Part shown: positions 36,011 to 48,783 of the stretch, piece by piece | Layout: each line of letters starts with the position of its first letter | Numbering within the stretch: position 1 is the stretch's first letter | Assembly: GCF_000384115.1 (NCBI RefSeq) | Contig: NZ_KB913029.1 | Span: 4,129,057 to 4,193,056 of the forward strand | Source: Sporichthya polymorpha DSM 43042 | Lineage (GTDB): Bacteria; Actinomycetota; Actinomycetes; Sporichthyales; Sporichthyaceae | Reading direction: 5' to 3' | Length of the DNA: 64,000 bases | Notes under the pieces: model-generated | What the model was told of the DNA's origin: nothing | The model's input: the letters and a program-made list of their open reading frames with translations, nothing else | The model's database searches: none | Program-made: the position numbers and the translations under genes

Positions 36011-37756
36011 CTACCGCGGAGGGGCCGTCAGATCCGCGAGCGGGAGCAGGTTCGCGGCGGCGAGAGCGTTGACGACGCCGCGGCCGTAGAACCCGTTGCT
36101 GGAGTTCGTCGTCTCGCAGGTGTGGGTGAACTCGCGGGTTCCGCTCGCGCCGTTGACGGTGTACGCGTAGTCCGGCGGGTTCGGACAGGACTGCGCGGTC
36201 GCGGTCCGGAACAGGACGCTCTCGGTGATGCCCGGGTCGAGGCCGAAGCCGGGACCCTGCGGGAAGCCGAGGCGGCTGATCACCAGCGCCGCGACGCCGG
36301 CCACGTGCGGTGCGGCCATCGAGGTGCCCTGCAGGTACTGGTAGTACGCGCAGACGTCGCCCGAGCAGTCCTTGACGGTGAACGGGGAGGTCGGCTCGCC
36401 GCTGGAGTCGATCTCACCCTCCGCGCGGCCGAGGGCCTCGGGGTAGGCGGAGAGGACCTGGCCCTTCGGGTCGACCTTGAAGTCCGGGGTGTCGAACGCG
36501 TCGCCACCGGGGGCGGAGATGTCGTTCTGCTCGGTGCCGTAGTTCGAGTAGTACGCCTTGCGGCCGGACGGGCCGAGGGCGGCGACGGAGAGAACGCCGG
36601 TCGTCTCGGCCGGCACCGTCAGGCAGGAGTTGTCGACGACGCGCTCGCGCTCGTTGCCCTCGGGGAAGTTCGGGCTCGAGTCGTCGGCGTCGACCTTGCC
36701 GAGGTCGGTGCTCTCGTTGCCGAGCGCGCCGACGAGCGTCACGCCGTGCCCGCGTGCATAGTCGGCGGCGCGCTGGACGGCCTCGACCGTCAGGCGCTGC
36801 TGCTCCTGCTCCTCGGGCGAGTCGGTGGGGTTGGCCGTGCAGTTGTAGAGCCACGGGTCGACGTAGAAGCTCATGTTGACGACGTCGAGGCCGATGTCCG
36901 CCGAGTACGTCAGCGCGTCGGTCACGGACTGCAGGAAGAAGAACCCGGAGTCCTGCCCGGCGCGGACGTTGACCAGCGTGACCTCGGGCGCGACGCCCGC
37001 GATGCCGACGCCGTTGATCGCCGCGCCGATGATGCCGGCGACGTGGGTGCCGTGGCCGTTGTCGTCGACGTCGGCCGGGTCCTGACAGGTCGTCACTTCA
37101 CACGGACCGTCGGCCTCGGGGATGTCGGTGGTGAAGTTCTTCGACAGGCGCGCGTCGAAGTTCGGCGCGAGGTCGGGGTGCGAGCCGTCGATGCCGGTGT
37201 CCATGACCCCGACGCGGACGCGCTTGTCGCCGAGCTCGGAGGCGTAGGAGCCGGTCGGGGTCGCGCCGATCATCTGCATGTTCCACTGCAGGTCGGCGAG
37301 GGGCTCGGCGCCGGCGACGGCCGCGGCGCGATGCGTCTGCTTCGGGGCCGCCGCGCGGAAGCGCTTGGTGGCCTCGGCGCGGTCGGCGGGGGAGAGGCGC
37401 TCAACGACGTCGCGGGTGCGGGTGAGCTCCGGGGCCTGGCCGATGACGCGGTTGGGCACCGCGCCGAGGACCGCGCCGCCGCGGCGCACCAGCGCGCGGA
37501 ACTGCGTCCGGTCGGTGCGGACCAGCGCGGTGCCGATCGCCTCGTTCTCCGACAGGATCCGCCCGCCCGCGGCCTCGATCGCGTCGCGCGCCGCGTCCCG
37601 GGACTTCGCGTCGGTGCCGGCGAACAGCGTCACGTACTCGACGGGGCTGCCGGTGGAGTCCGCGCGGGCGTCCGTGCCCACCGGGAGCAGCGCCGCCGTC
37701 ACCGCGGCGGCCAGGCCGGCGATGCCCACGGCACCTGTCACGCGAAAGCCCTGCAC
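36011..37756 (-). CDS. Secreted S8 family serine peptidase (subtilisin-like)
   Basis: A 581-residue exported subtilase. Signal peptide VTGAVGIAGLAAAVTAALL, then an inhibitor-type propeptide to about residue 150 and the catalytic domain with Asp in VGVMDTGIDGSHPDL (near 186), His in DNGHGTHVAGI (near 237) and Ser in LQGTSMAAPHVAG (near 481). Extra cysteine pairs and a polar insert (residues 310-330) suggest disulfides. GTG 37756 has GGGAGGG upstream. Convergent with the polymerase gene, 3 bases between stops. Target is unknown. Confidence 0.92.
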   Translation of the reverse strand: MQGFRVTGAVGIAGLAAAVTAALLPVGTDARADSTGSPVEYVTLFAGTDAKSRDAARDAIEAAGGRILSENEAIGTALVRTDRTQFRALVRRGGAVLGAVPNRVIGQAPELTRTRDVVERLSPADRAEATKRFRAAAPKQTHRAAAVAGAEPLADLQWNMQMIGATPTGSYASELGDKRVRVGVMDTGIDGSHPDLAPNFDARLSKNFTTDIPEADGPCEVTTCQDPADVDDNGHGTHVAGIIGAAINGVGIAGVAPEVTLVNVRAGQDSGFFFLQSVTDALTYSADIGLDVVNMSFYVDPWLYNCTANPTDSPEEQEQQRLTVEAVQRAADYARGHGVTLVGALGNESTDLGKVDADDSSPNFPEGNERERVVDNSCLTVPAETTGVLSVAALGPSGRKAYYSNYGTEQNDISAPGGDAFDTPDFKVDPKGQVLSAYPEALGRAEGEIDSSGEPTSPFTVKDCSGDVCAYYQYLQGTSMAAPHVAGVAALVISRLGFPQGPGFGLDPGITESVLFRTATAQSCPNPPDYAYTVNGASGTREFTHTCETTNSSNGFYGRGVVNALAAANLLPLADLTAPPR

Positions 37757-37815
37757 GTCATGCCCTCCCGATTACGCGGATCAGCGGAGATCGCCCCGCC
37801 GCGTCCAGTATGTCC

Positions 37816-38133
37816 TCACCTCACGCCCGAGGAGGGGTACACGTCGAAGGCCAGATTGATCGCGTCGGCGAGTCGATCTTCCTGATCTGCCATCAGATAG
37901 CCGATTCGGCCCTGGACGGCGGAGGTCGGGACCGTGGTGATGTTGTCGCAGCTGATCACGCACTCGTGATCCAGGCCGTTCTCCGGGCCGACCAGCACCT
38001 CCGTGCTGAGCCCTCGGATCGTGCTGATGACCGGGGCGACGGTGATGTTGGCCATCCGCGGGAGCACGGTCTCGCGCGTGAGGACCACCGCAGGCCGAAC
38101 CTTGTCCAGGTGGACCCACACCAGGGCACGCAT
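37816..38133 (-). CDS. MazF/PemK-family toxin
   Basis: A 105-residue predicted endoribonuclease toxin. It has WVHLDKVRPAVVLTRE, corresponding to the KxRPxVV core of MazF, then NITVAPVISTIRGLSTEVLVGPENGL and the C-terminal CDNITTVPTSAVQGRIGYL. The usual N-terminal RGDIW strand is shortened to MRALVW. ATG 38133 overlaps the antitoxin stop (ATGA). The pair is embedded between a subtilase and a DNA ligase. Confidence 0.85.
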   Translation of the reverse strand: MRALVWVHLDKVRPAVVLTRETVLPRMANITVAPVISTIRGLSTEVLVGPENGLDHECVISCDNITTVPTSAVQGRIGYLMADQEDRLADAINLAFDVYPSSGVR

Positions 38134-38402
38134 CAGTCCAGGTCCGTCGCCTGTTTCGCGGCCCAGGCCGCCAGATCGCCCAGGTCGCCGGTGTCCGCCC
38201 GGTCCTGTTCGAGACGGTCCTGTTCGAGGATGCGGAGGTCGTTCAGGGCCAACCAGTGCCGACGCTCCCGCTCGCCCGCCCGGTCGAAGTAGGCGGCGCG
38301 GGACGCGACGTCGCCGTTTGCGACGAGATCGTCCACGAACGCGACCAACTCCGCGCTCACCCGGATGGTGACCTGCGTCTTCGCCCCTGGTTTGGTGAGC
38401 AT
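38133..38402 (-). CDS. Ribbon-helix-helix antitoxin (MazE-like)
   Basis: An 89-residue partner for the MazF-like toxin. Residues 8-45 form a ribbon-helix-helix DNA-binding unit (KTQVTIRVSAELVAFVDDLV), and the acidic C-terminal part (LEQDRADTGDLGDLA) is the expected toxin-neutralising tail. TATGGT lies 6 bases before ATG 38402, so the operon is probably leaderless and autoregulated. It is divergent from the ligase gene with 71 bases between starts. Confidence 0.83.
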   Translation of the reverse strand: MLTKPGAKTQVTIRVSAELVAFVDDLVANGDVASRAAYFDRAGERERRHWLALNDLRILEQDRLEQDRADTGDLGDLAAWAAKQATDLD

Positions 38403-38408
38403 ACCAGG

Positions 38409-38414
38409 ACCATA
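38409..38414 (-). promoter_or_regulatory. Leaderless -10 of the toxin-antitoxin operon
   Basis: TATGGT on the minus strand, 6 bases before ATG 38402. The 71-base divergent gap must hold both this promoter and that of the ligase. Confidence 0.5.
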
Positions 38415-38460
38415 CCGCCCTCCCGGGTACGCCGCCTCGGCCGACCGGGCCGGCCACCGA

Positions 38461-38466
38461 GATACT
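38461..38466 (+). promoter_or_regulatory. Leaderless -10 of the ATP ligase gene
   Basis: GATACT followed by 7 bases and GTG 38474; no ribosome site is present. Confidence 0.5.
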
Positions 38467-38473
38467 CGGCACC

Positions 38474-39556
<1,083 letters not shown>

Positions 39557-39583
39557 CGGGGCCGCCGGTCGGGTGCTTTCCGC

Positions 39584-40327
39584 CTAAGCGTTCTGGACGA
39601 GGTAGCGGAGGAACAGGAACCCGTCGGAGTCGGTGAGGGTGTGGGCGAGGGTCAGGGGGAGGCCGCCGCCGAGGTCGGGGCCGCGCATGATGCGGCCGGC
39701 GCGGCCGCCGGCGAGGATCGGGGACAGCGCCAGGCAGAGCTCGTCGAGGAGCCCGTCGGCGGCCATGCTCGCGAGGATTCCGGGCCCGCCCTCGCAGAGC
39801 AGGCGGGCGTGGCCGCGGTCGACGAGGTGGTCCACGACCGCGGGCAGCGGGACCGAGTCCTCCCCGACGATGACGACGTCGGCCACCTTGCGCGCGGCGG
39901 CGAGCGCCTCGGCCGGGGCGGTCTCGGCGGTGAAGACGATCGTCGGGACCGCGGGCTCGGTGAACAGCGACGTGGTGAAATCCAGGTCGAGGCTCGATGT
40001 CATGACCGCGATCGGCGGCGGGGGCCGGTCGCCGCGGACGACGGCGTGGTCCGCGCGGGTACGCGCGGGCCCGTAGCTCTCGGCGCGGACCGTCCGCGGG
40101 CCCACGAGGACGACGTCGGAGAGCGAGCGCAGCAGGAGCAGCAGGCCGAGGTCGTTGGGGTTCGAGATCTGCCGGGTGACGCCGCTGCCGCCCATCGCCG
40201 CGCCGTCGGCGGTGCCGACCATGTTGGCGCGCAGCCAGCGGCCGCGCGGCATCTCGGAGGGGTAGGCGTACGCGGCGGCGAGGGCCTCGACGTCGAGCTC
40301 GGGGCCGGGGGTTACGGCAGAGATCAC
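39584..40327 (-). CDS. Pyrimidine reductase family protein (RibD C-terminal domain)
   Basis: A 247-residue dihydrofolate-reductase-like protein of the RibD C-terminal family, which reduces the riboflavin precursor or related pyrimidines. WLRANMVGTADGAAMGGSG, VVLVGPRTVRAESYGP and CEGGPGILASM are the NADPH and substrate loops. It lacks the deaminase domain. GTG 40327 overlaps the treZ stop (GTGA), so it is translated from the treZ message. The functional link with trehalose is not obvious. Confidence 0.85.
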   Translation of the reverse strand: MISAVTPGPELDVEALAAAYAYPSEMPRGRWLRANMVGTADGAAMGGSGVTRQISNPNDLGLLLLLRSLSDVVLVGPRTVRAESYGPARTRADHAVVRGDRPPPPIAVMTSSLDLDFTTSLFTEPAVPTIVFTAETAPAEALAAARKVADVVIVGEDSVPLPAVVDHLVDRGHARLLCEGGPGILASMAADGLLDELCLALSPILAGGRAGRIMRGPDLGGGLPLTLAHTLTDSDGFLFLRYLVQNA

Positions 40328-42075
40328 TCCCGCACCGTAACGAGGGCCGCGGACTCGGCTCCGAGTGCCACGGCCGAATCCTGCGGCTCCGCCTCCGACC
40401 ACGCGAGCAGGACCTCGCCGGCCGGTGCGTCGAGCGGCACGGTCTGCGGGGCGTCCGCAAGGTTCGTGACGACCCGGATACGGCCGCGGTGCATCACGAG
40501 CCACTGGGCGTCGGCGTCGTACTCGACGTGGACGGCGTCGAGCCGTGGGTCCCTCAGCTCCGGGTGGGCCCGGCGCAGCGCGATCAGGTCCCGGTACCAA
40601 CGCAGCATCGTCGCGTGGGGCTCCTTGTCGAGCTCCGCCCAGTCCAGGGTCGAAGCCTCGACGGTCGCGGTGTCCTGCGGGTCCGGGATGTCGTCGCGGT
40701 CCCAGCCGTGCGAGGCGAACTCGTTGCGCCGGCCCTCACGGACGGCGTCGGCGAGCTCGGGCTCCTGATGGTCCGTGAAGTACTGCCACGGCGTGGACGC
40801 CGACCACTCCTCGCCCATGAACACCATGGGGGAGAACGCCGAACCGAGGACGAGCGCCGCGCCGATCGCCATCCGGCCGGGGGAGACCGACGCCGAGAGC
40901 CGGTCGCCGGTCGCGCGGTTGCCGACCTGGTCGTGGTTCTGCAGGTAGGTGACGAAGGCGTGCCCGGGGATCCGGGAACGGTCGACGGGCGCGCCGTGCG
41001 TCCGGCCCCGGAACGTCGAGTAGGTCCCCGCGTGGAAGAACGCCTCGGTCAGCGTCTTCGCGAGGCACTCGTAGGACCCGAAGTCGACGTAGTAGCCCTG
41101 CCGCTCGCCGGAGAGCAGCGCGTGCAACGCATGGTGGATGTCGTCGGCCCACTGCCCGGTCAGGCCGATCCCGCCCGCCTCGATCGGGGTGACGGTCCGC
41201 GGGTCGTTGCGGTCCGACTCCGCGACCAGGAACAGCGGCTTCCCCGTCTCCGCGGCCAGCTCGTCGACCGCGAGCTGAAGCTCCGTCAGCAGGTGCGTCG
41301 CCCGGTCGTCGGCGAGCGCGTGCACGGCGTCGAGCCGCAGACCGTCGACGTGGTAGTCCCGGAGCCAGGCGAGCGCGCTGTCGATGATGAACCGGCGCAC
41401 CTCGTCGCTGCCCGCGTCGTCGAGATTGACCGCGGCGCCCCAGGGTGTGTGGTGCTTGTCGGTGAAGTACGGACCGAAGCTGGAGAGGTAGTTCCCGCTC
41501 GGGCCGAGGTGGTTGTAGACGACGTCGAGCATGACGCCGAGGCCACGGGCGTGGCAGGCGTCGACGAAGCGCTTGAGCCCCTCCGGGCCGCCGTAGGCGT
41601 CGTGCACCGCGTACAGGGCGACGCCGTCGTAGCCCCAGCCGTGCCGGCCGGGGAAGGCGGCGACGGGCAGAACCTCGACCAGGTCGATGCCGAGCTCGAC
41701 CAGGTGGTCCAGGCGCTCGATCGCGGCCTCGAACGTCCGCCCCGAGGTGAACGTGCCGACGTGCAGCTCGTACGTGACGGACCCGGGCAGCCCCCGGCCG
41801 GGCCAGCTCGCGTCGGTCCAGTCGAAGCGGTCGTGGTCGACGACCCGGCTCAGCCCGTGGACGCCGGCCGGCTGCCAGCGCGACCGGGGGTCCGGGAACG
41901 GCCCGTCGCCGTCGACGACGTACCCGTAGTCGGCCCCGTGCTCGACGGGCACGTCCGGGGCGGTCCACCACCCGTCCTCGCCGCGGCGCATGGCGTGCCG
42001 CGCCCCGTTTCGCTCGAGCTCGACGGTCTCCGCCCCGGGCGCCCAGACCGGCCACCCCTCCATACCGCGCACCAT
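40324..42075 (-). CDS. treZ: Malto-oligosyltrehalose trehalohydrolase
   Basis: Releases trehalose from the end of maltooligosyl trehalose. The 583-residue GH13 enzyme has an N-terminal CBM48-like domain (GMEGWPVWAPGAETVEL), the nucleophile Asp in GLRLDAVHA near residue 245, the acid Glu in LVAESDRND near 287 and QNHDQVGNRA near 380. ATG 42075 is a choice; ATG 42063 four codons on is possible, and neither has a ribosome site. It is separated from treX-treY by an opposed subtilase gene. Confidence 0.94.
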   Translation of the reverse strand: MVRGMEGWPVWAPGAETVELERNGARHAMRRGEDGWWTAPDVPVEHGADYGYVVDGDGPFPDPRSRWQPAGVHGLSRVVDHDRFDWTDASWPGRGLPGSVTYELHVGTFTSGRTFEAAIERLDHLVELGIDLVEVLPVAAFPGRHGWGYDGVALYAVHDAYGGPEGLKRFVDACHARGLGVMLDVVYNHLGPSGNYLSSFGPYFTDKHHTPWGAAVNLDDAGSDEVRRFIIDSALAWLRDYHVDGLRLDAVHALADDRATHLLTELQLAVDELAAETGKPLFLVAESDRNDPRTVTPIEAGGIGLTGQWADDIHHALHALLSGERQGYYVDFGSYECLAKTLTEAFFHAGTYSTFRGRTHGAPVDRSRIPGHAFVTYLQNHDQVGNRATGDRLSASVSPGRMAIGAALVLGSAFSPMVFMGEEWSASTPWQYFTDHQEPELADAVREGRRNEFASHGWDRDDIPDPQDTATVEASTLDWAELDKEPHATMLRWYRDLIALRRAHPELRDPRLDAVHVEYDADAQWLVMHRGRIRVVTNLADAPQTVPLDAPAGEVLLAWSEAEPQDSAVALGAESAALVTVRE

Positions 42076-42173
42076 GCCCGAACCCTGTCGCAATCGCCGC
42101 CCCGGGAAACCCCACCCGACTGGTCGAATCGCCCACATCCGGGGCCCAGTTCCCGCAATAATCGACCGGATCG

Positions 42174-42195
42174 GGACAAACATGAGGTTTTGTCC
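42174..42195. promoter_or_regulatory. Inverted repeat in the treZ/subtilase divergent promoter region
   Basis: GGACAAA and TTTGTCC separated by 8 bases in the 153-base divergent gap. Could be an operator for either gene; nothing identifies the regulator. Confidence 0.35.
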
Positions 42196-42228
42196 GGTTT
42201 GGGCGGGGCGACGGGGAGGCCGGTCCGG

Positions 42229-43563
42229 GTGCTGGGCAGCGAGCGGCGCACACGCCGCGCGGCGCTGGGCGTGGCCGCGCTCGCCGTCGTCGGGCTGCTC
42301 GGTGCCGTCGCGCTGCAGGCCTCACCGGCCACGTCGGAGGCGTCCCGCGCCGCTGCGCCCGAGACCAAGCTCCGCCTGAGCGCCCCCGCCGACACCACGG
42401 TCATCCCGGACGCCTACCTGGTCAGCCTCGCCGAGGGCGAGCCGGCCGCGGTCGCCGCCGAGCACGCCGAGTTCGGCGTCACGGTCGACCGTGTCTTCAC
42501 CCGCGCCCTGCGGGGCTACAGCGCTCGCATGACGGCCGCCCTGGCCCGCCGGGTGGCCGCCGACCCGCGGGTGCGCACCGTGACGCTCGACCGCCGCGTC
42601 AGCGCAGCCTCCCAGCTGCTGCCGCCGGGCATCGCGCGCGTCGGCGCCCCGAGCAGCCAGACCCAGGCCGGAGACGGCGCCGGCGACGTGGACGCCGACA
42701 TCGCGATCCTCGACACCGGCATCGACGTCGACCACCCGGACCTTCACGTGGTCGGCGGCGTCGACTGCGTCTCGGACGGTGCGCTGCTCGGGACGTCCCC
42801 GTCCGAGCCGTCCACCGACCCCGCCGGCTACGACGACCCCCGCGGTCACGGCACCCACATCGCCGGCATCGCGGCGGCGCGGGACAACGGCGTCGGCGTC
42901 GTGGGCGTCGCGCCGGGAGCGCGGCTGTGGGCGGTGCGCGTCCTCGACTCCGCCGGCAACGGCAGCCTCGGCACCCTGATCTGCGGGATCGAGTGGGTCA
43001 CCGCCAACGCGGGCACCATCGACGTGGCGAACATGAGTCTGAGCGGCCTCGACCCCGACCTCGGCTGCCGGGACGGCGCCCTGCACGAGGCGATCTGCGG
43101 GTCGGTGGCCGCGGGCGTCACGTACACCGTCGCGGCCGGCAACGCCTCCGCCGACGCCGAGGACTACAGCCCCGCCTCCTACGCCGAGGTGGTCACGGTC
43201 TCCGCCCTGGCCGACTACGACGGCAAGCCCGGCGGTCTCGGGACCAACCCGCAGCCGCTGGACTGTCTGGGCGAGGACGACGAGTTCGCCGAGTTCTCCA
43301 ACTACGGCGAGGACGTCGACCTGATCGCGCCGGGAGTCTGCATCCTGTCCACCTGGCACGGCGGCCGCTACGTCGAGCTCACCGGCACCTCGCAGGCCGC
43401 GGCGCACGTCGCCGGCGCCGCCGCGATCTACCGCGCCGCGCACCCGTCGGCGACGCCCGCCCAGGTTCGCGCGGCCCTGCTCGCCGCCGCGTCGTCGGAC
43501 TGGGTGAGCCGGACCGACCCCGACGGCCGCCCCGACCGGCTCCTCGACGTCTCGAAGCTCTAA
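42229..43563 (+). CDS. Secreted S8 family serine peptidase (second subtilase)
   Basis: A 444-residue exported subtilase. Basic N-terminus and signal anchor (RRTRRAALGVAALAVVGLLGAVAL), inhibitor-I9-type propeptide (AYLVSLAEGEPAAVAAEH), then Asp in AILDTGIDVDHPDL (near residue 162), His in PRGHGTHIAGI (near 206) and Ser in LTGTSQAAAHVAG (near 386). The last motif departs from the usual GTSMAxPH. GTG 42229 has GGGGAGG 9 bases upstream. It interrupts the tre genes on the opposite strand and its stop overlaps that of treY by 4 bases. Confidence 0.88.
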   Translation: MLGSERRTRRAALGVAALAVVGLLGAVALQASPATSEASRAAAPETKLRLSAPADTTVIPDAYLVSLAEGEPAAVAAEHAEFGVTVDRVFTRALRGYSARMTAALARRVAADPRVRTVTLDRRVSAASQLLPPGIARVGAPSSQTQAGDGAGDVDADIAILDTGIDVDHPDLHVVGGVDCVSDGALLGTSPSEPSTDPAGYDDPRGHGTHIAGIAAARDNGVGVVGVAPGARLWAVRVLDSAGNGSLGTLICGIEWVTANAGTIDVANMSLSGLDPDLGCRDGALHEAICGSVAAGVTYTVAAGNASADAEDYSPASYAEVVTVSALADYDGKPGGLGTNPQPLDCLGEDDEFAEFSNYGEDVDLIAPGVCILSTWHGGRYVELTGTSQAAAHVAGAAAIYRAAHPSATPAQVRAALLAAASSDWVSRTDPDGRPDRLLDVSKL

Positions 43564-45982
43564 CCGCTGACGAGCAGCGCGACCGGGAGATCGGTCAGCA
43601 GCTCGGCGCACCGCACGATGCCGGTGAACTGACGCCCGGTCAGGGCGTCGGTCCAGGTTCCCGGCGGGAGGCTGATCGCGGTGTCGCCGAGACCGCCGGA
43701 GCGCTCGAGGGCAACGGTGAGCCGCAGCGCCAGGACCAGCGCTCCGCCCGGGCCGCCGGACGAGCGCAGGTACCCCAGGATGTGGTCGGGGGTGTCGAGC
43801 GGCGTGTACTGCGCGCCCGGCCCGAACCACTCGGGGTGCTCGCGGCGCACGCGCAGCGCACGCGAGGTAACGAGCAGCTTCTCCGCGTCGAGGTCCTTCG
43901 GCGGGTTCCCGGCGTCGAGCTCGGCGAGGACCGCGCGGCGGGCGTCGATGTCGACGGGCTGTCGGTTGTCGGGGTCGACGAGCGTGAGCGTCTCGAACTC
44001 GGCGCCCTGGTAGACGTCGGGGACGCCCGGCATCGTGAGCTGCACGAGCTTCTGACCCAGGCTCACCGCGCGGGCGTGCGGGGCGATCATCCCGACGAAC
44101 GCCTCGATCGCGGCACGCAGGTTCTCGTCGGCGCAGACGCCCTGGGCGAACGCCTTCACCCCGGCGTCGTAGTCTGCGTCGGGGGAGGTCCACGAGGTGT
44201 GGAGCTTCGCCTCCCGGGTTGCTTTCTCCAGATAGGCGACGAGGCGGTCGGCCGAGATCGGCCAGGCCCCGACCAGGGTCTGCCAGAGGAGGTAGTCGGT
44301 CGCCGGGTCGGGCCAGCCCTCCCAGGAGCGGTACGCCGCGGCGATCGCCCGCCAGGCAGTGACCGCGCGGCCCCACTCCTCGGGGATCTCGGTGAGCACC
44401 GCGAGGCGGGCCCGCACGTCCTCACCGCGCTTGGTGTCGTGCGTCGAGAGCGTGGTCATCGTCTCCGGCCAGTCGGCCGCAAGGCGCGCGCAGAACGCGT
44501 GGAACTCCGCGGGCTCGACGCCGGCGCGGTCGGGCGTGCCGCCGACCTCGTTGGCGAAGCCGAGCGGGTACCAACGGTAGAACGCCGTGTCCTCGACGCC
44601 CTTCGCCATCACCGGGCCGGTCGTCTGCTGGAAGCGGACGACAAACTCGTCGCGGCGCACGTCGCGGCCGCGGCGCGCGAGGGCGAGGTCGCGGATCAGC
44701 TCGACGGTGGCGTGCCGTTCCTCGGGCAGGTTCTGGATCGCGACCGCAGCGGCCGCCTCCAGCTGTCGCTCCGAGACCTCCGGCGCCGGGCCGCCGACGG
44801 GGACGTACGCGCGGTAGACGCCCATGGCCACGAGCAGCTCGACGAGGGACTCGTGCAGGCCGCGGCGGGTGTGGTCGCGGAGGTTGATGTCGTCGTGGCA
44901 GATGTCGGCGAGCAGCGAGACCAGCCGCTCCACCTCGGCGTAGAGGTGGTCGCGGACGATCGTCCGCTTCGCGTCCTCGACCACCGCGGGGTACGGGGCG
45001 GCGTCCTCGTCGCCCTCGGCCGTGATCAGCCGACCCCAGACCTCGGTCAGAGCCTGCAGGCCGTTCGGGTCGGCGAACACGCCCCCTGCGCGCAGCAGCG
45101 CGTCGTAGCCGGTCGTGCCGGCGCACGCCCAGTCGCGGGGGAGTTCCTCCTCGGCCTCGAGGATCTTCTCCACGACGACCCAGCAGCCGCCGGTGAGCTC
45201 CTGAAGCTTCGTCAGATAGCCGGTCGGGTCGGCGAGACCGTCCGGGTGGTCGATCCGGAGGCCGTGGATCAGACCGTCCTTGACGAGGTCCCCGATCAGC
45301 CGGTGCGACTCGTGAAAGACCTCGTCGTTCTCGACCCGGAGCGCGGCGAGGGTGTCGATGTCGAAGAACCGGCGATAGTTGAGTTCCTCGTCGGCCACGC
45401 GCCAGTACGCGAGGCGGTACCACTGCCGGTCGAGCAGCGTCGGGAGGTCAAGGTCCTCCGTCCCGGGCCGCACGGGCAGGACGTGGTCGTAGTACCGGAT
45501 CATGGGTTCCGGCCCCGACCGGTCGAGGGTGATGTCACCGTCGGCCAAGCACTCGCCGATGCGCCGGCCGAGCAGCGGCATCAGGATGGCGCGGTCCGGG
45601 ACGGTCCAGTCGACGTCGAACCAGCGCGCGAACGGCGAGCCCGGCCCGTCGCGCAGGACCGACCAGAGCGGCGCGTTGAGCGACGCCGGGGTCGGGATCG
45701 CCATGTGGTTCGGCACGACGTCGACGACGATGCCGAGGCCGGCCTCGCGCGCCGCGGCGCAGAGCTGGTCGAAGGCCTCGCGGCCGCCGAGGTCGTCGGA
45801 GAGGCGGGTGTGGTCGACCACGTCGTAGCCGTGGCCCGACCCGGGCGTCGCCTGCAGGATCGGCGACAGGTACAGGTGGCTGATCCCGAGCGAGGCGAGG
45901 TAGTCGACCGCGCGCGCGGCATCGGCGAAGGTGAAGTTTGCGTTGAGCTGCAGACGGTACGTCGCGGTGAGGGGGCCGGGGG

Positions 45983-45989
<7 letters not shown>
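43560..45989 (-). CDS. treY: Malto-oligosyltrehalose synthase
   Basis: Isomerises the reducing-end glucose of maltooligosaccharide to an alpha-1,1 bond. The 809-residue GH13 protein has GHGYDVVDHTRL, the nucleophile in GLRIDHPDGLADP near residue 245, the acid in VVVEKILEAEE near 271 and STHDTKRGEDVRAR near 516, all TreY signatures. Start ATG 45989 overlaps the treX stop by 7 bases, so it is coupled to treX. It ends on a CTAA shared with the opposed subtilase. Confidence 0.96.
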
Positions 45990-48082
<2,093 letters not shown>

Positions 48083-48267
48083 CAGTGTGCGGCTCTTCCG
48101 ATCGGTGGGGTTTCGGCGCGGGGCCGGAACGGCTGGCAAGGCCGTTGTCACGTCATCCTGTCTCACCGGAGGTCCCTACCCCGGATTGCACAGGTGTTAT
48201 CCCGCGGACTCCCAGCGAGTTGGCGGGTTCGGCGGCGGGGCTCGGAGCATCGCCGGGACGGAGAAAC

Positions 48268-48783
48268 ATGGCTCTGACCAGCGCAGTTCCCGATCGGGTC
48301 CGCCTCGCGCTGGACCTGCTCGACCTCGGCTGCTCCGAACGGGTGATGGAGGTCGGCTGCGGGCCCGGGGTCGCGGCGGCCGAGGTCTGCGCCCGACTGA
48401 CCACGGGGTCGCTGGTGGCGACGGACCGGTCGGCGGCCGCGATCGCCCGGACGTCCCGGCGCAACGCCGCCGCGATCGCCGCGGGCCGGATGTCCGTGCG
48501 CCAGGTCGCCCTGGCCGACCTTGACCTGCCGGCCGCCTCGGTGGACGTCGCCTTCGCGATCGACGTCAACCTGTTCTGGATCCGCGACCCGGCGCCGGAG
48601 CTGGCGGTCCTGCGCCGGGTCCTCCGGCCGGACGGCCGGCTGGTGCTCGTCTTCGGCCACGGGCCGCAGGACCCGGAACGGCTGCTGCCGATCCTGACCG
48701 ATCGCCTCGCCGCCGGGTTCGCCGACGTGATCGCCCACCGCAGCCCGCTCGGCTTCGGGGCCACGGCTCGCCGGGTCAGCTGA
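48268..48783 (+). CDS. Class I SAM-dependent methyltransferase
   Basis: A 171-residue methyltransferase of the small-molecule type. VMEVGCGPGVAAAEVC is the SAM loop, ATDRSAAAIARTSRRN the ribose-binding acid region and AFAIDVNLFW motif 4. No substrate-binding cap domain is present. ATG 48268 has GGAG upstream. The 3' end overlaps the opposed VIT1-type gene by 8 bases. Substrate unknown. Confidence 0.82.
   Translation: MALTSAVPDRVRLALDLLDLGCSERVMEVGCGPGVAAAEVCARLTTGSLVATDRSAAAIARTSRRNAAAIAAGRMSVRQVALADLDLPAASVDVAFAIDVNLFWIRDPAPELAVLRRVLRPDGRLVLVFGHGPQDPERLLPILTDRLAAGFADVIAHRSPLGFGATARRVS

Noticed and set aside
40489-43563. A 1024-residue plus-strand frame ending in the subtilase
   Set aside because: The part before 42229 is antisense to treZ; a signal peptide and ribosome site define the subtilase start.
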